Shown piece by piece: positions 51,548 to 60,905 of a stretch of DNA of 64,000 nucleotides. The notes beneath the pieces are model-generated. The model saw only the letters and a list, made by a program, of their open reading frames with translations. It was not told the origin of the DNA and did no database searches. The translations under genes and the position numbers were made by a program. Origin of the DNA: Prado023 sp963747335 (lineage in GTDB: Bacteria > Actinomycetota > Actinomycetes > S36-B12 > CAIYMF01); contig CAVVEV010000003.1 of the NCBI GenBank assembly GCA_963747335.1, forward strand, positions 620,001 through 684,000, in the 5' to 3' direction. Every line of letters begins with the position of its first letter. The stretch's first letter is position 1.

Positions 51548-52971
51548 TACCCCGATCCTGGGTGCAGCGCCTCGCGCAATCTCGCCAGGACGTCGCCGAG
51601 CCGGGCCTCCACGCCGTGGTCGCCCGGCTCGTAGTATCGCCGACCGACGACCTGGTCCGGGGCGTACTGCTGGGCCAGGACACCCGAGGGATCGTCGTGC
51701 GGGTAGCGGTACCCGACGACGCCGAGGCTGGCTGCGTTCGGGTAGTGCCCGTCGCGCAGGTGCGCCGGGACCGGACCCACCCGCCCCGCGCGGACGTCGG
51801 CCTGCGCGGCGTCGATAGCCCGGATGACGGCGTTGGACTTCGGGGCCAGGGCGAGGTGGATGGTTGCCTGCGCCAGCGGCAGCCTCGCCTCGGGCAGCCC
51901 GATCTGCGCCGACGAGGTCATCGCCGCGGTGGCCACCCCGAGCGCGCTGGGGTCGGCCAGCCCGATGTCCTCGCTGGCCAGGATCACCAGGCGCCGGGCG
52001 ATGAACCGTGGGTCCTCCCCCGCCTCGATCATCCGGGCCAGATAGTGCAGGGCGGCGTCCACGTCGCTGCCCCGCACGCTCTTGATGAACGCGGAGATCA
52101 CGTCGTAGTGCTGGTCCCCGGTGCGGTCGTAGCGGACCAGCGCCCGTTGGACCGCGACCCCCACATGCTCTGCGGTGATGACCGGCAGCGGGGCGTGGAC
52201 ACCGTCCTCCGGCGCGGCGATCGTTGCGTCGCCCTCGGCCAGCTCGCCGTGAGCTTCGGCGCGGGAGACGGCGTTGACCCCCTCGGCGGCGGCCTCCAAG
52301 TAGGTCAACGCACGTCGGGCGTCCCCACCGGAGTAACGGATGAGGTCGGCGCGCGCCTCGGGTGCCAACGTGACCCGCCCGGCAAGGCCCCGAGGGTCCC
52401 CGACCGCCCTGTCGAGCAGCTCCCCGACCTGATCGTCGGTGAGCGAGCTGAGGGTCAGCAGCAGCGACCGGGACAGCAACGGGGAGACCACGGAGAAGCT
52501 GGGGTTCTCGGTGGTGGCCGCGACCAGCGTGACCCACCCGTTCTCCACTCCGGGCAGCAGCGCATCCTGCTGGGTCCGGGTGAACCTGTGCACCTCATCG
52601 ATGAACAGCACGGTCGGCACCCCGGACATCCGCGCAGTGTCGATGGCGGCGCGGACATCCTTGACCCCCGCGGTGACCGCGCTCATCTCGACGAACCGCC
52701 GGCCGGCGGCACCGCTCACCAGCGACGCGATCGTGGTCTTGCCCGTGCCCGGTGGCCCCCACAGGATCACTGAGCTGGCCCCGGAGCCGTCGATGAGCCG
52801 GCGCAGCGGCGAACCCGGGGCCACGAGATCGTCCTGCCCGATCAGCTCGGACAGGTCGCGGGGCCGCATCCGCACGGCGAGTGGTGCGGCGGCATCCACG
52901 GAGCGTTCGCTCAGGCCCGGGGGGTCGAAGAGCGACGGACCCGAGGGGGTCGTCCGGGAGGGGCCAGCCAC
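51547..52971 (-). CDS. rarA: Replication-associated recombination ATPase RarA
   Basis: A 474-residue AAA+ clamp-loader-like protein acting at stalled forks. RPRDLSELIGQDDLVAPGSPLRRLI precedes Walker A WGPPGTGKTTIASLV; Walker B is VLFIDEVHRF and sensor 1 is AATTENPSF. The C-terminal MgsA tetramerization domain has SAFIKSVRGSDVDAALHYLARMIEAGEDPRFIARRL. The 18 bases before its start are shared with the divergent GNAT gene. Confidence 0.95.
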   Translation of the reverse strand: MAGPSRTTPSGPSLFDPPGLSERSVDAAAPLAVRMRPRDLSELIGQDDLVAPGSPLRRLIDGSGASSVILWGPPGTGKTTIASLVSGAAGRRFVEMSAVTAGVKDVRAAIDTARMSGVPTVLFIDEVHRFTRTQQDALLPGVENGWVTLVAATTENPSFSVVSPLLSRSLLLTLSSLTDDQVGELLDRAVGDPRGLAGRVTLAPEARADLIRYSGGDARRALTYLEAAAEGVNAVSRAEAHGELAEGDATIAAPEDGVHAPLPVITAEHVGVAVQRALVRYDRTGDQHYDVISAFIKSVRGSDVDAALHYLARMIEAGEDPRFIARRLVILASEDIGLADPSALGVATAAMTSSAQIGLPEARLPLAQATIHLALAPKSNAVIRAIDAAQADVRAGRVGPVPAHLRDGHYPNAASLGVVGYRYPHDDPSGVLAQQYAPDQVVGRRYYEPGDHGVEARLGDVLARLREALHPGSG

Positions 52972-52989
52972 GCAGCCATGATAGGCACC

Positions 52990-53809
52990 GTGAACTCCCT
53001 GGCCCCCGACCCCGCGCTGGCTGACCGCATCAGGTCGGCGGTCCCGCCACGATGACTCCGGCGCACAGGCCTACCTCGAGGTCGGGGCGCGCCTGGACGT
53101 GGTGTCGGCGGTGCACGTCGAGCGCGGCGGCGTCGCGTGGCGCTCCCTGCACGCCACGTGGGACCGCCCGTGGATCATCGCGATGGGCCAGGACCCCGCG
53201 GCGGTGACCCGGTGCGTCGTCGCACTGGTCGAGGACGAGGGGCCGCCCGAGGGGGTCACGGTCGAGCGCCGGGCCTTCGCCGGGCTGCCGGAGCGGATGC
53301 GTCCGGTGGAGCACTGGGAGTGGGACTGGTGGTACACGACCTCGGCCCCGGCCACACGCCCCGGTGAGAGCCGGGTCGTGGCCCTGGCCACCGACGACCC
53401 ACGGATCCCCGAGCTGCTCGCGGCCGCGTCCCCGGATGCCATGATCCGTCCCGGTGACCCGCGCATCCGCGGGTGGTGGGCCATCGAGGCCGGATCGCTG
53501 GGCGCGGCTGCCGAGGCCGACTCCCCACGGGGCGCCCCGGACCAGCTCGTGGCCATCGCCGCTGTCACCTCCATGCGTGCCGGGATCCCGCACCTCGGCT
53601 CGGTCGCCACACACCCGGACTGGCGGGGCCGGGGACTCTCCCGGGACCTCTGCGCCCGCCTGACCCGCGATGCCCTGGCCGAGGGAGCACCCGCGGTCAC
53701 CCTGGGGATGCACGCGGCGAACCGATCGGCCAGGGCTGTCTACAACTCGCTGGGATACACCGTGGGACAACGCTGGGCCAGCGGGCGGTTGACCGCCGAA
53801 ATCGGGTGA
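52990..53809 (+). CDS. GNAT acetyltransferase (contains +1 frame slip near the 5' end)
   Basis: The C-terminal acetyltransferase fold is clear: HLGSVATHPDWRGRGLSRDLCARLT is the acetyl-CoA loop and AVYNSLGYTVGQRW the closing strand. The continuous frame opens only at 53099, without a good start. Upstream, GTG 52990 opens a coding-looking frame (NSLAPDPALADRIRSAVPP) that stops at 53054 in the wrong frame. Removing one base near 53049 joins it to DDSGAQAYLEVGARLDVV and gives a 272-residue protein. An ATG at 52978 is an alternative start. Substrate unknown. Divergent from rarA. Confidence 0.7.
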
Positions 53810-53818
53810 TTGCGGCGC

Positions 53819-53831
53819 TACTGTGGCCCCA
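53819..53831 (+). promoter_or_regulatory. Possible -10 box with leaderless start
   Basis: TACTGT (53819-53824) ends six bases before the ATG at 53831, the geometry of a leaderless actinobacterial transcript. No good -35 box is seen. Confidence 0.3.
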
Positions 53832-55114
53832 TGGCCCGTCGCATCATCGCTGCCCTGCTCATCATCCTCGCCAGCATCCTGGCCCCGTTCGCCGTCGGCG
53901 CCCTCTGGGCCGAGCGCACCATCACCGAGGCCGACACGTTCGTCGAGACCCTCGCCCCACTGGCCGACGATCCAGCCGTCCAGCAGACGGTCGCGACCGA
54001 GGTCTCCACGGCCATCATCGACGCGGTCGACGCCAGGACGAGGGTCACGCAGGCCCTCGCGCAGCTGAACGGCCCCCTGGCGGAGGTCCGCCCCGACTCG
54101 GCCATCGCCGAGGCGATCTCCTCCGGGATCAACGGGGCCATCGAGTCCGGCGTGACGTCCTACACCCAGAGCGACCGCTTCGGTGACGGGTGGTTGGCCA
54201 TCTCAGCCCTGCTCCAGGAGCAGTTCGTCAAGGTCCTCAACCGCGATACCTCCGATGCTGCTGTCACCCTCCAGGAGGGCCAGATCATCCTCGACACCAA
54301 GACCGCGGTGGAGAAGGTCACGACCGAGCTCGCCGCGCGTGGGGTCCCGTTCGTGGACTCCCTGGAGGTCCCGGGCCGTGAGGTCGTGCTGGCCGACGCC
54401 CCGAACCTGCAGACCGCCGCCAGCGCGCTGCGCATCTTCCTGCCCGTCGCGAGCTGGCTCTGGGCCGTCGTCCTCATCATGTTCGTCGTCGGAATCCTGC
54501 TCTGGCGACCCCGCGCCCGGGGGGTCCTGTGGACCGGGATCGGCCTGACGCTAGGCGGCGCTGTGATGCTCGTGGCTCTCTACCTCGGTGAGGCCCAGAT
54601 CGTGGCGCAGGCGCCGTCGGAGTTCGCGGCCGTCGTCACGTCCGTGGTCAGCACCATGCTGCGACTGCTGCTCAACGCCACGCTCGTGATGATCTGCGTG
54701 GGCATCTCCCTGACGATCACCGGATGGCTCGCCGGCGCCACGGCGTCGGGTCGCAAGGTGCGCGATGCGATCGCCGGGGCGGCCCATCGCTGGGGCAGCC
54801 CGCTGGCGGACGGCCCGGTGGGTCGCTTCACCGCCGAGCACCCCATGTTCGTGCCGACGCTGCGCGCGATCGTCATTGCCGCGGCTGCGGCCTACCTGGT
54901 CCTGGTCGATCGCCGCAGCCCCTCGATGATTCTCTGGACGTTCGCCCTGATGGCCCTCGCCCTGCTGCTGGTCGAGATCATCGAGGGAGCGGGGCGCGGG
55001 TACGAGCAGCCCCGCGCCGGAGCGCTGGTCGCTGAAGCCGACCCGACCCCGCTCTCGGTCGACGCGGCTCCCGCCGCGACCGCAGACCCGGCCCCCGGAC
55101 CGCAACCCTCCTAG
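53831..55114 (+). CDS. Multi-pass membrane protein with extracytoplasmic N-terminal domain
   Basis: A 427-residue membrane protein. The first helix (RRIIAALLIILASILAPFAVGAL) is followed by about 180 residues outside the membrane, with TVATEVSTAIIDAVDA and Asp/Ala-rich helices. Four to five transmembrane helices come next (from about 210), then a Pro/Ala tail. This layout is common in actinobacterial integral membrane proteins of unknown function. I recognise no catalytic motif. It ends sharing a CTAG with the convergent CopD/CtaG gene. Confidence 0.7.
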   Translation: MARRIIAALLIILASILAPFAVGALWAERTITEADTFVETLAPLADDPAVQQTVATEVSTAIIDAVDARTRVTQALAQLNGPLAEVRPDSAIAEAISSGINGAIESGVTSYTQSDRFGDGWLAISALLQEQFVKVLNRDTSDAAVTLQEGQIILDTKTAVEKVTTELAARGVPFVDSLEVPGREVVLADAPNLQTAASALRIFLPVASWLWAVVLIMFVVGILLWRPRARGVLWTGIGLTLGGAVMLVALYLGEAQIVAQAPSEFAAVVTSVVSTMLRLLLNATLVMICVGISLTITGWLAGATASGRKVRDAIAGAAHRWGSPLADGPVGRFTAEHPMFVPTLRAIVIAAAAAYLVLVDRRSPSMILWTFALMALALLLVEIIEGAGRGYEQPRAGALVAEADPTPLSVDAAPAATADPAPGPQPS

Positions 55115-57129
55115 CGCTCGTCGTCGGCCACGTCCGCGGCATTCATCCGGGCCAGCCGGGCGTTGTAGGCGGTGAGCTCCGCATCACCGTCGAGGTCGGC
55201 GCGCCGATCCATCCTCCGGGCCTCGCGCTCGTCTGACCTCGCCCACTGGAAGCCCAGCACGATCGCCACCACGAGGGTCGGGATCTCCCCGAAGCCCCAG
55301 GCGATGGCCCCGGCGGTGCGGGTGTCCGCCAGGGTGTCGGTCAGCCACGGCGGCGTCACGACCGCGTACCAGTCCTGCACCATCGGCACCTCGGTCATCA
55401 TCATCGGCACCGCGAAGAACGAGTGGATCACCAGCGAGGCCATGAGCAGGATCAGCCGCGCAGGGTAGCCGAGCCGACGCGGACCTGCATCGACCCCGAT
55501 GACGACCCAGTAGAAGAGGTACCCGGCGGCCAGGAAGTGCACCTGCATCGCGAAGTGCCCCAGGTGCGAGGCCATCAGGTTCGCGTAGAGGCTCGTGTAG
55601 TAGAGCCCGTAGAGCCCGACCGTGTAGATGAACAGCACGTACAACGGATGGGTGACGAAACGCGTCACCGGTGAGTGCAGGCCCCACGTGATCCACTCGC
55701 GCGGACCACGCGCCCCGCCGGTCGCCGCAGGGATCACGCGCAGGGCGAGGGTGATCGGCGCACCCAGCACGAGGAACACGGGCGCCAGCATCGCCAGCGC
55801 CATGTGGGAGATCATGTGCAGGGTGAACGACACCGGGGCGTACCACGCCACCCCCGCGGACGTGGCCCAGATCACCACGCTCCACCCGAGGACCCAGGTG
55901 AGGAGCCGCGCGACCGGCCAGGAGTCCCCACGACGTCGCAGGAGCAGGAACCCGGCGGCGTAGATGGCGATGGCCAGCAGCGCGGCCGTCAGCCAGACCC
56001 AGTCGGGGTGCCACCCCAGGGCGACGCGGCCGAACGTCGGAGCCGGCGGGTAGGGATACCCGATGAGGTCCTCGCCCAGCGTGGGCAGGTTGACCGACTG
56101 GCGCGGGAAGGCCGAGCGCGCCAGGATCACGGCGAGCCCGAGCGCGGACCCCAGTGCCACCACCTCCGCGAGGATCCTGGCGGGGCCGACCCCGCTCGCT
56201 GTGGATCGCCAGGCCCTGCGCACCAGCCCCCCCAGGAGGAGGGCGACGGCCAGGGCGACGATCTTGGCCAGGACCGTCCGCCCGTACGGGGTGGTCAGCA
56301 GCTGGCTGAACGAGTCCATGCGGGTCGCTGCAGAGGCGAACCCGGTGAGCGTCAGCGTGGCCACGGACACGATCGCCACCACGCCGAAGCGGCGGACCCG
56401 CTCGCCCATCTGGGGCGAACGACGGACCGCGTGCGTCGCCAGGGCCACCACGCCGCCGCCCCACGCCGCAGCCGCGATCGTGTGCAGGAACCCGCTGACC
56501 AGGGCCAGCGCGTGCGAGCCCAGCCCAGCGGAATGACCGGTGAGCGACGGGATGCCGACGGCGACCAGGGCCACCGCGAGCCACCCAGCGGCACCGCCGA
56601 GGGATCGGGCGACGGCGAACCCGACCCCCACGGCCAGGGCCAGGGCAGCCGAGATGAGGAAGGCGCGGCTGACCTCGACGTCCCACAGGTAGGTCGACAG
56701 GAGTCCGGGAGCAGTCAGGTCGAGCAGCCCGAGCCCCAGCACGTCGGCCAGGGTGAAGACCGCGAACACCATGCTCGCGGCGGCCAGGACGAACGCCGAC
56801 ACCGATGCGATCGCGAGGTCCGCCCTCCCGGAACGCGTCAGGTCCGTGCGCGCACCGGGGTCCAGGGCCACCGCGGAGAGGCCGAAGCCCACCATGGCGC
56901 CTCCGGCCAGCAGTGAGACCAGTCGCAGGAGCGGGAGGCCGTCGACGACCAGGCGACCTGCGTCCGGGAGTCCATCGGCGACCGGCTCCCATCGGACCCC
57001 TGCGGCCACGGCGGCGACGATGACCGCGAGCGTTGCGGCACCCGCCCAGAGCGCCCGGGGCAGGAGGCCCGACCGAGCCGTGGCTGGCGCGCGGCTCACG
57101 CGGGCGTCAGCAGCCGTCGTGGGGCTCAT
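55111..57129 (-). CDS. CopD-CtaG fusion membrane protein
   Basis: A 672-residue polytopic protein. The first half has a CopD-type copper-resistance domain (GLGSHALALVSGFLHTIAAAAWGGGVVALATHA with conserved His, VVAIVSVATLTLTGF). The second half is a caa3-type CtaG domain (HMISHMALAMLAPVFLVLGAPITL, HLGHFAMQVHFLAAGYLFYWVVIGVD, HSFFAVPMMMTEVPMVQDWY). This fusion is known in actinobacteria and is linked to copper supply for cytochrome oxidase. Its ATG overlaps the copC stop (ATGA). Confidence 0.9.
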   Translation of the reverse strand: MSPTTAADARVSRAPATARSGLLPRALWAGAATLAVIVAAVAAGVRWEPVADGLPDAGRLVVDGLPLLRLVSLLAGGAMVGFGLSAVALDPGARTDLTRSGRADLAIASVSAFVLAAASMVFAVFTLADVLGLGLLDLTAPGLLSTYLWDVEVSRAFLISAALALAVGVGFAVARSLGGAAGWLAVALVAVGIPSLTGHSAGLGSHALALVSGFLHTIAAAAWGGGVVALATHAVRRSPQMGERVRRFGVVAIVSVATLTLTGFASAATRMDSFSQLLTTPYGRTVLAKIVALAVALLLGGLVRRAWRSTASGVGPARILAEVVALGSALGLAVILARSAFPRQSVNLPTLGEDLIGYPYPPAPTFGRVALGWHPDWVWLTAALLAIAIYAAGFLLLRRRGDSWPVARLLTWVLGWSVVIWATSAGVAWYAPVSFTLHMISHMALAMLAPVFLVLGAPITLALRVIPAATGGARGPREWITWGLHSPVTRFVTHPLYVLFIYTVGLYGLYYTSLYANLMASHLGHFAMQVHFLAAGYLFYWVVIGVDAGPRRLGYPARLILLMASLVIHSFFAVPMMMTEVPMVQDWYAVVTPPWLTDTLADTRTAGAIAWGFGEIPTLVVAIVLGFQWARSDEREARRMDRRADLDGDAELTAYNARLARMNAADVADDER

Positions 57130-57728
57130 CGGGTCCGTCGCATCACCCACGCGCCGGCGCCGGCGCCGACCAGCACGGCCAGCCCGATGCCCAGCACCCA
57201 TGCCATCATCCCGGCGTCCGCCTCGTCAGTCGCGGGTGCGGGCGTCGCCGACGAAGCGGGCGTGGGACTCACGGCCACCGCCGCCGGGCCGGCCGCAGTG
57301 GCCTCGGGACTGCCCGACACGGCGGCAGGGCTGGCCTCCGCCGCCCCGACCGCCTCCTGCACGGCGAACGTGATCGTCCCGTTGATCGGGTGCCCGTCGG
57401 CGGAGACCACGCGGTAGGCGGCCCGGAACTCCCCAGCAGGGCTCGACTCGGGCCAGGCCACCGTCACCGTGTCACCGTCCACCTCGACGGGCCCGACCTC
57501 CAGCCGCCTCTCGGCCGTGACATCGGTCAGCGTCACTGCGTTGCCCTCCGGGAGGATCTCCTCGTTGAAGACGAACGCGATGGCCGCCGGGGCCGACGCC
57601 AGGGTCGCCCCGTCCTCAGGATTCGAGGATTCGAGGTCGGAGTGCGCCATGGCGGGGGCCCCCGCCAGCAGCAAGGCCATCGTGGCGAGCAGCCCGACGA
57701 GCAATCCCCTCACCATGTCGGTCCGCAT
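57126..57728 (-). CDS. copC: CopC-domain copper-binding protein
   Basis: A 200-residue exported protein. The signal peptide ends at APAMA, so the mature chain begins with His (HSDLESSNPEDG), the copper-binding N-terminus of CopC. FVFNEEILPEG and YRVVSADGHPINGTITFAV complete the CopC fold, with the second His. A Pro/Ala linker and a C-terminal membrane helix with an RRTR tail follow. It is coupled to the CopD/CtaG protein and probably delivers copper to it. Confidence 0.92.
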   Translation of the reverse strand: MRTDMVRGLLVGLLATMALLLAGAPAMAHSDLESSNPEDGATLASAPAAIAFVFNEEILPEGNAVTLTDVTAERRLEVGPVEVDGDTVTVAWPESSPAGEFRAAYRVVSADGHPINGTITFAVQEAVGAAEASPAAVSGSPEATAAGPAAVAVSPTPASSATPAPATDEADAGMMAWVLGIGLAVLVGAGAGAWVMRRTR

Positions 57729-57786
57729 GCGGTTCCTCCTCCTGTGGTTCCGGTCCCACCCGGTCCGGGCATCGCGAGCCTAGCCC

Positions 57787-59559
57787 TCACGCACCCCGCT
57801 CGGGCTGGGGTGCAGCGCCCTCCGCGACCGGTTTCGCGTCGATCCCCGCCTCCTTGCGCTGAGCGGGGGTGATCGAGGTCGGCGCCCCGGTGAGCGGGTC
57901 GTGGCCCGCGCCGGTCTTCGGGAACGCGATGACCTCGCGCAGCGACGACGCCCCCGTCAGCAGCATGACGATCCGGTCCCAGCCGAACGCGATGCCGCCG
58001 TGCGGCGGGGGGCCGAAGGCGAAGGCATCGAGGAGGAAGCCGAACTTGTCGCGCGCCTCGTCCTCATCGATGCCGAGCACCGAGAACACCCGGCTCTGGA
58101 CGTCAGCCCGATGGATACGGATCGACCCGCCACCGATCTCGTTGCCATTGCAGACCATGTCGTAGGCGTAGGCCAGGGCCTCACCGGGCGACTCCTCGAA
58201 GCGGTCGATCCACTCGGCGTTCGGCGACGTGAACGGGTGGTGCACGGCGGTCCAGCCCGGGTTGCCGTGGTCGTCGACGACGGCCTCGAACACGGGTGCG
58301 TCGACGATCCACAGGAACGACCACGCGTCGGGGTCGATCAGGCCGCAGCGCTCGGCGATCTCCAGGCGCGCGGCCCCCAGCAGCGCCCGGGCCTCGTCAG
58401 TGGGGCCGGCAGCGAAGAAGATGCAGTCCCCGGGCTGGGCGCCGGTGGCAGCGGCCAGGCCCGCACGCTCGGCCTCGGTGATGTTCTTGGCCACCGGACC
58501 GCCGAGGGTCCCGTCCTCGGCGAGCGTGACGTACGCCAGACCGCGGGCACCACGCTGCTTGGCCCACTCCTGCCACGCGTCGAACGTGCGCCTGGGCTGC
58601 GATCCCCCGCCGGGCATGACCACCGCACCGACGTAGGGCGCCTGGAACACGCGGAACGACGTCCCGGCGAAGTAGTCGGTCAGCTCGACGAGCTCCACGT
58701 CGAACCGGAGGTCGGGCTTGTCGGAGCCGAAGCGACGCATCGCCTCGGCGTAGGTCATGTGCGGGATCTCGCCGATCTCATGGCCGATCGTCCCCGCCCA
58801 CAGCGCCCGGATGACGTCCTCGCCGACCGTGAGCACGTCGGACTGCTCGACGAAGCTCATCTCGATGTCCAGCTGGGTGAACTCCGGCTGGCGGTCCTTG
58901 CGGAAGTCCTCGTCCCGGTAGCAGCGCGCGATCTGGAAGTAGCGCTCCATGCCGGCCACCATGAGCAGCTGCTTGAAGAGCTGCGGCGACTGCGGCAGGG
59001 CGTACCAGCTGCCCGGCTGCAGCCGCACGGGCACGAGGAAGTCCCGGGCCCCCTCCGGCGTCGAGCGGGTCAGCGTCGGGGTCTCGATCTCGAGGAAGTC
59101 CCGGGCGAACAGCACCTCGCGGGCGATCTGGTTGACCTTCGAGCGCAGCCGCATGATCCGTGCGGGCTCGGGCCGGCGCAGGTCGAGGTAGCGGTAGCGC
59201 AGCCGGGCCTCCTCGCCGACCTCGACGTGCTCGTCGATGGGGAACGGCAGCGGAGCTGCCTCGGAGAGGACTTCGAGGCTCTCGACCATCACCTCGACCG
59301 CGCCGGTGTCGAGGTCCTGGTTCTCGTTGCCCTCCGGACGAGCGACCACCTCGCCGACGACCTTGACGCAGAACTCGTTGCGCAGCGGGTGGGCCACCTC
59401 CGGGTCGTGCACGACCACCTGCACGATGCCCGATGCATCGCGCAGGTCCAGGAACGCCACCCCGCCGTGGTCGCGACGCCGGCCGATCCAGCCGGCCAGG
59501 GTCACGGTCTGGCCGATGTCCTCGGCGCGCAGCGTTCCGGCCTCGTGGGTGCGGATCAT
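57787..59559 (-). CDS. aspS: Aspartyl-tRNA synthetase, probably non-discriminating
   Basis: A 590-residue class II synthetase. The anticodon-binding domain has LAGWIGRRRDHGGVAFLDLRDASG; His31 here marks AspRS that also charge tRNA-Asn, whereas discriminating enzymes have Leu. The core has FRKDRQPEFTQLDIEMSFV (motif 2) and FGPPPHGGIAFGWDRIVML (motif 3). The bacterial GAD insertion lies between. Its ATG overlaps the hisS stop (ATGA). Confidence 0.96.
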   Translation of the reverse strand: MIRTHEAGTLRAEDIGQTVTLAGWIGRRRDHGGVAFLDLRDASGIVQVVVHDPEVAHPLRNEFCVKVVGEVVARPEGNENQDLDTGAVEVMVESLEVLSEAAPLPFPIDEHVEVGEEARLRYRYLDLRRPEPARIMRLRSKVNQIAREVLFARDFLEIETPTLTRSTPEGARDFLVPVRLQPGSWYALPQSPQLFKQLLMVAGMERYFQIARCYRDEDFRKDRQPEFTQLDIEMSFVEQSDVLTVGEDVIRALWAGTIGHEIGEIPHMTYAEAMRRFGSDKPDLRFDVELVELTDYFAGTSFRVFQAPYVGAVVMPGGGSQPRRTFDAWQEWAKQRGARGLAYVTLAEDGTLGGPVAKNITEAERAGLAAATGAQPGDCIFFAAGPTDEARALLGAARLEIAERCGLIDPDAWSFLWIVDAPVFEAVVDDHGNPGWTAVHHPFTSPNAEWIDRFEESPGEALAYAYDMVCNGNEIGGGSIRIHRADVQSRVFSVLGIDEDEARDKFGFLLDAFAFGPPPHGGIAFGWDRIVMLLTGASSLREVIAFPKTGAGHDPLTGAPTSITPAQRKEAGIDAKPVAEGAAPQPERGA

Positions 59560-60905
59560 CGGGTGCTCTCCTCTTGGTCACGTGCGATGCGCTCGATGCG
59601 CGGGGACAGGTCGTCTGCGGGCGGGGTCCAGTGCGCCGGGTCGGCGGGCTCCTGGGCGCCGGAGCGGATGTCCTTCACCGAGCCGCCCTCGGCGTCGGGG
59701 AACCAGACGAACGGGATCCCGCGGCGGTCGGCGTAGCGGATCTGCTTGCCGAACTTGTCCGCCTTCGGCGCGACCTCGACCGGGATCCCCCGGGCCCGCA
59801 GGGCGCTGGCGATCGCTGCCGACGCCGAACGTCCCGCCTCGTCGGTGACGGCCACGAGCACGCATGTGGGCACTGACCGGCTGGCGCGCACCAGCCCACG
59901 GCCCAGCAGCACCCCCATCAGCCGGGACACCCCCAGGGAGATGCCCACCCCGGGGTAGGTCGAGCGCCCGTCACTGGCCAGGGCGTCGTAGCGGCCACCC
60001 GAGCAGATCGACCCGAAGTCCTCGTAGCCGACGAGCTGGGTCTCGTAGACGGTGCCCGTGTAGTAGTCCAGGCCACGGGCGATCTTCAGGTCGGCGACCA
60101 CCGCGCCGGGCATCCGCTCGGCAGCGGCGCCCACGACGGCGGCCAGCTCCTCGAGGCCCTCGTCGAGCAGCGGGTGCTCGACACCGAGTGCCCGCACCTG
60201 GTCCACGAAGCTGGTGTCGGCACTGCGTATCCTGGCCAGCGCCAGGCACCTCTGGGCGGCTTGCGCCGACAGCCCGGCCTCGGAAGCCAGCAGCTCGGCC
60301 ACCCGGGCGGGGCCGATCTTGTCCAGCTTGTCGATGGCGCGCAGCGCAGCACCCGGGTCGCTGGCGCCGACGCCCAGGAAGAAGCCCTCGGCGAGCTTGC
60401 GGTTGTTGACCAGGATGACCGCCGGCGGCATCGGCAGGGCCCGGAACACCTCGGCCATCACCAGGGCCACCTCGACCTCGTGGTGGAAGGCCAGGGTGTC
60501 GCGGCCCACGATGTCGATGTCGGCCTGGGTGAACTCGCGGTACCGACCCTCCTGGGGGCGCTCCCCGCGCCACACCTTCTGGACCTGGTAGCGGCGGAAC
60601 GGGAACTCGAGGTGCCCGGCGTTCTGCACGACGTAGCGGGCGAACGGCACGGTCAGGTCGAAGTGCAGGCCCAGTCCGGCGTCCGGCTCGTCGGCGGGAG
60701 CGTGCAGCCTGCGCAGGACATAGACCTCCTTGTCGATCTCGCCCTTGCGCAGCATCTGCTCCAGGGGCTCGACCGCGCGGGTCTCGACCGAGGCGAACCC
60801 GTGCAGCTCGAAGACCCGCCGCACGGTGTCCAGGATGTGCTGCTCGACGATCCGGTCCGCCGGCAGGTACTCCGGGAACCCGGACAGCGGCGCAGGGCGG
60901 CTCAT
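59556..60905 (-). CDS. hisS: Histidyl-tRNA synthetase
   Basis: A 449-residue class II synthetase. LHFDLTVPFARYVVQNA, RRYQVQKVWRGERPQEGRYREFTQADIDIVG (motif 2), IARGLDYYTGTVYE (histidine-binding) and GVGISLGVSRLMGVLLG (motif 3) are visible. The C-terminal anticodon domain is short. The ATG overlaps the upstream MBL hydrolase stop. Order MBL hydrolase-hisS-aspS is usual for actinobacteria. Confidence 0.94.
   Translation of the reverse strand: MSRPAPLSGFPEYLPADRIVEQHILDTVRRVFELHGFASVETRAVEPLEQMLRKGEIDKEVYVLRRLHAPADEPDAGLGLHFDLTVPFARYVVQNAGHLEFPFRRYQVQKVWRGERPQEGRYREFTQADIDIVGRDTLAFHHEVEVALVMAEVFRALPMPPAVILVNNRKLAEGFFLGVGASDPGAALRAIDKLDKIGPARVAELLASEAGLSAQAAQRCLALARIRSADTSFVDQVRALGVEHPLLDEGLEELAAVVGAAAERMPGAVVADLKIARGLDYYTGTVYETQLVGYEDFGSICSGGRYDALASDGRSTYPGVGISLGVSRLMGVLLGRGLVRASRSVPTCVLVAVTDEAGRSASAAIASALRARGIPVEVAPKADKFGKQIRYADRRGIPFVWFPDAEGGSVKDIRSGAQEPADPAHWTPPADDLSPRIERIARDQEESTR

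Noticed and set aside
53030..53770. Minus-strand open frame over the GNAT gene
   Set aside because: The plus strand encodes a clear GNAT fold; the opposite frame has no recognisable features.
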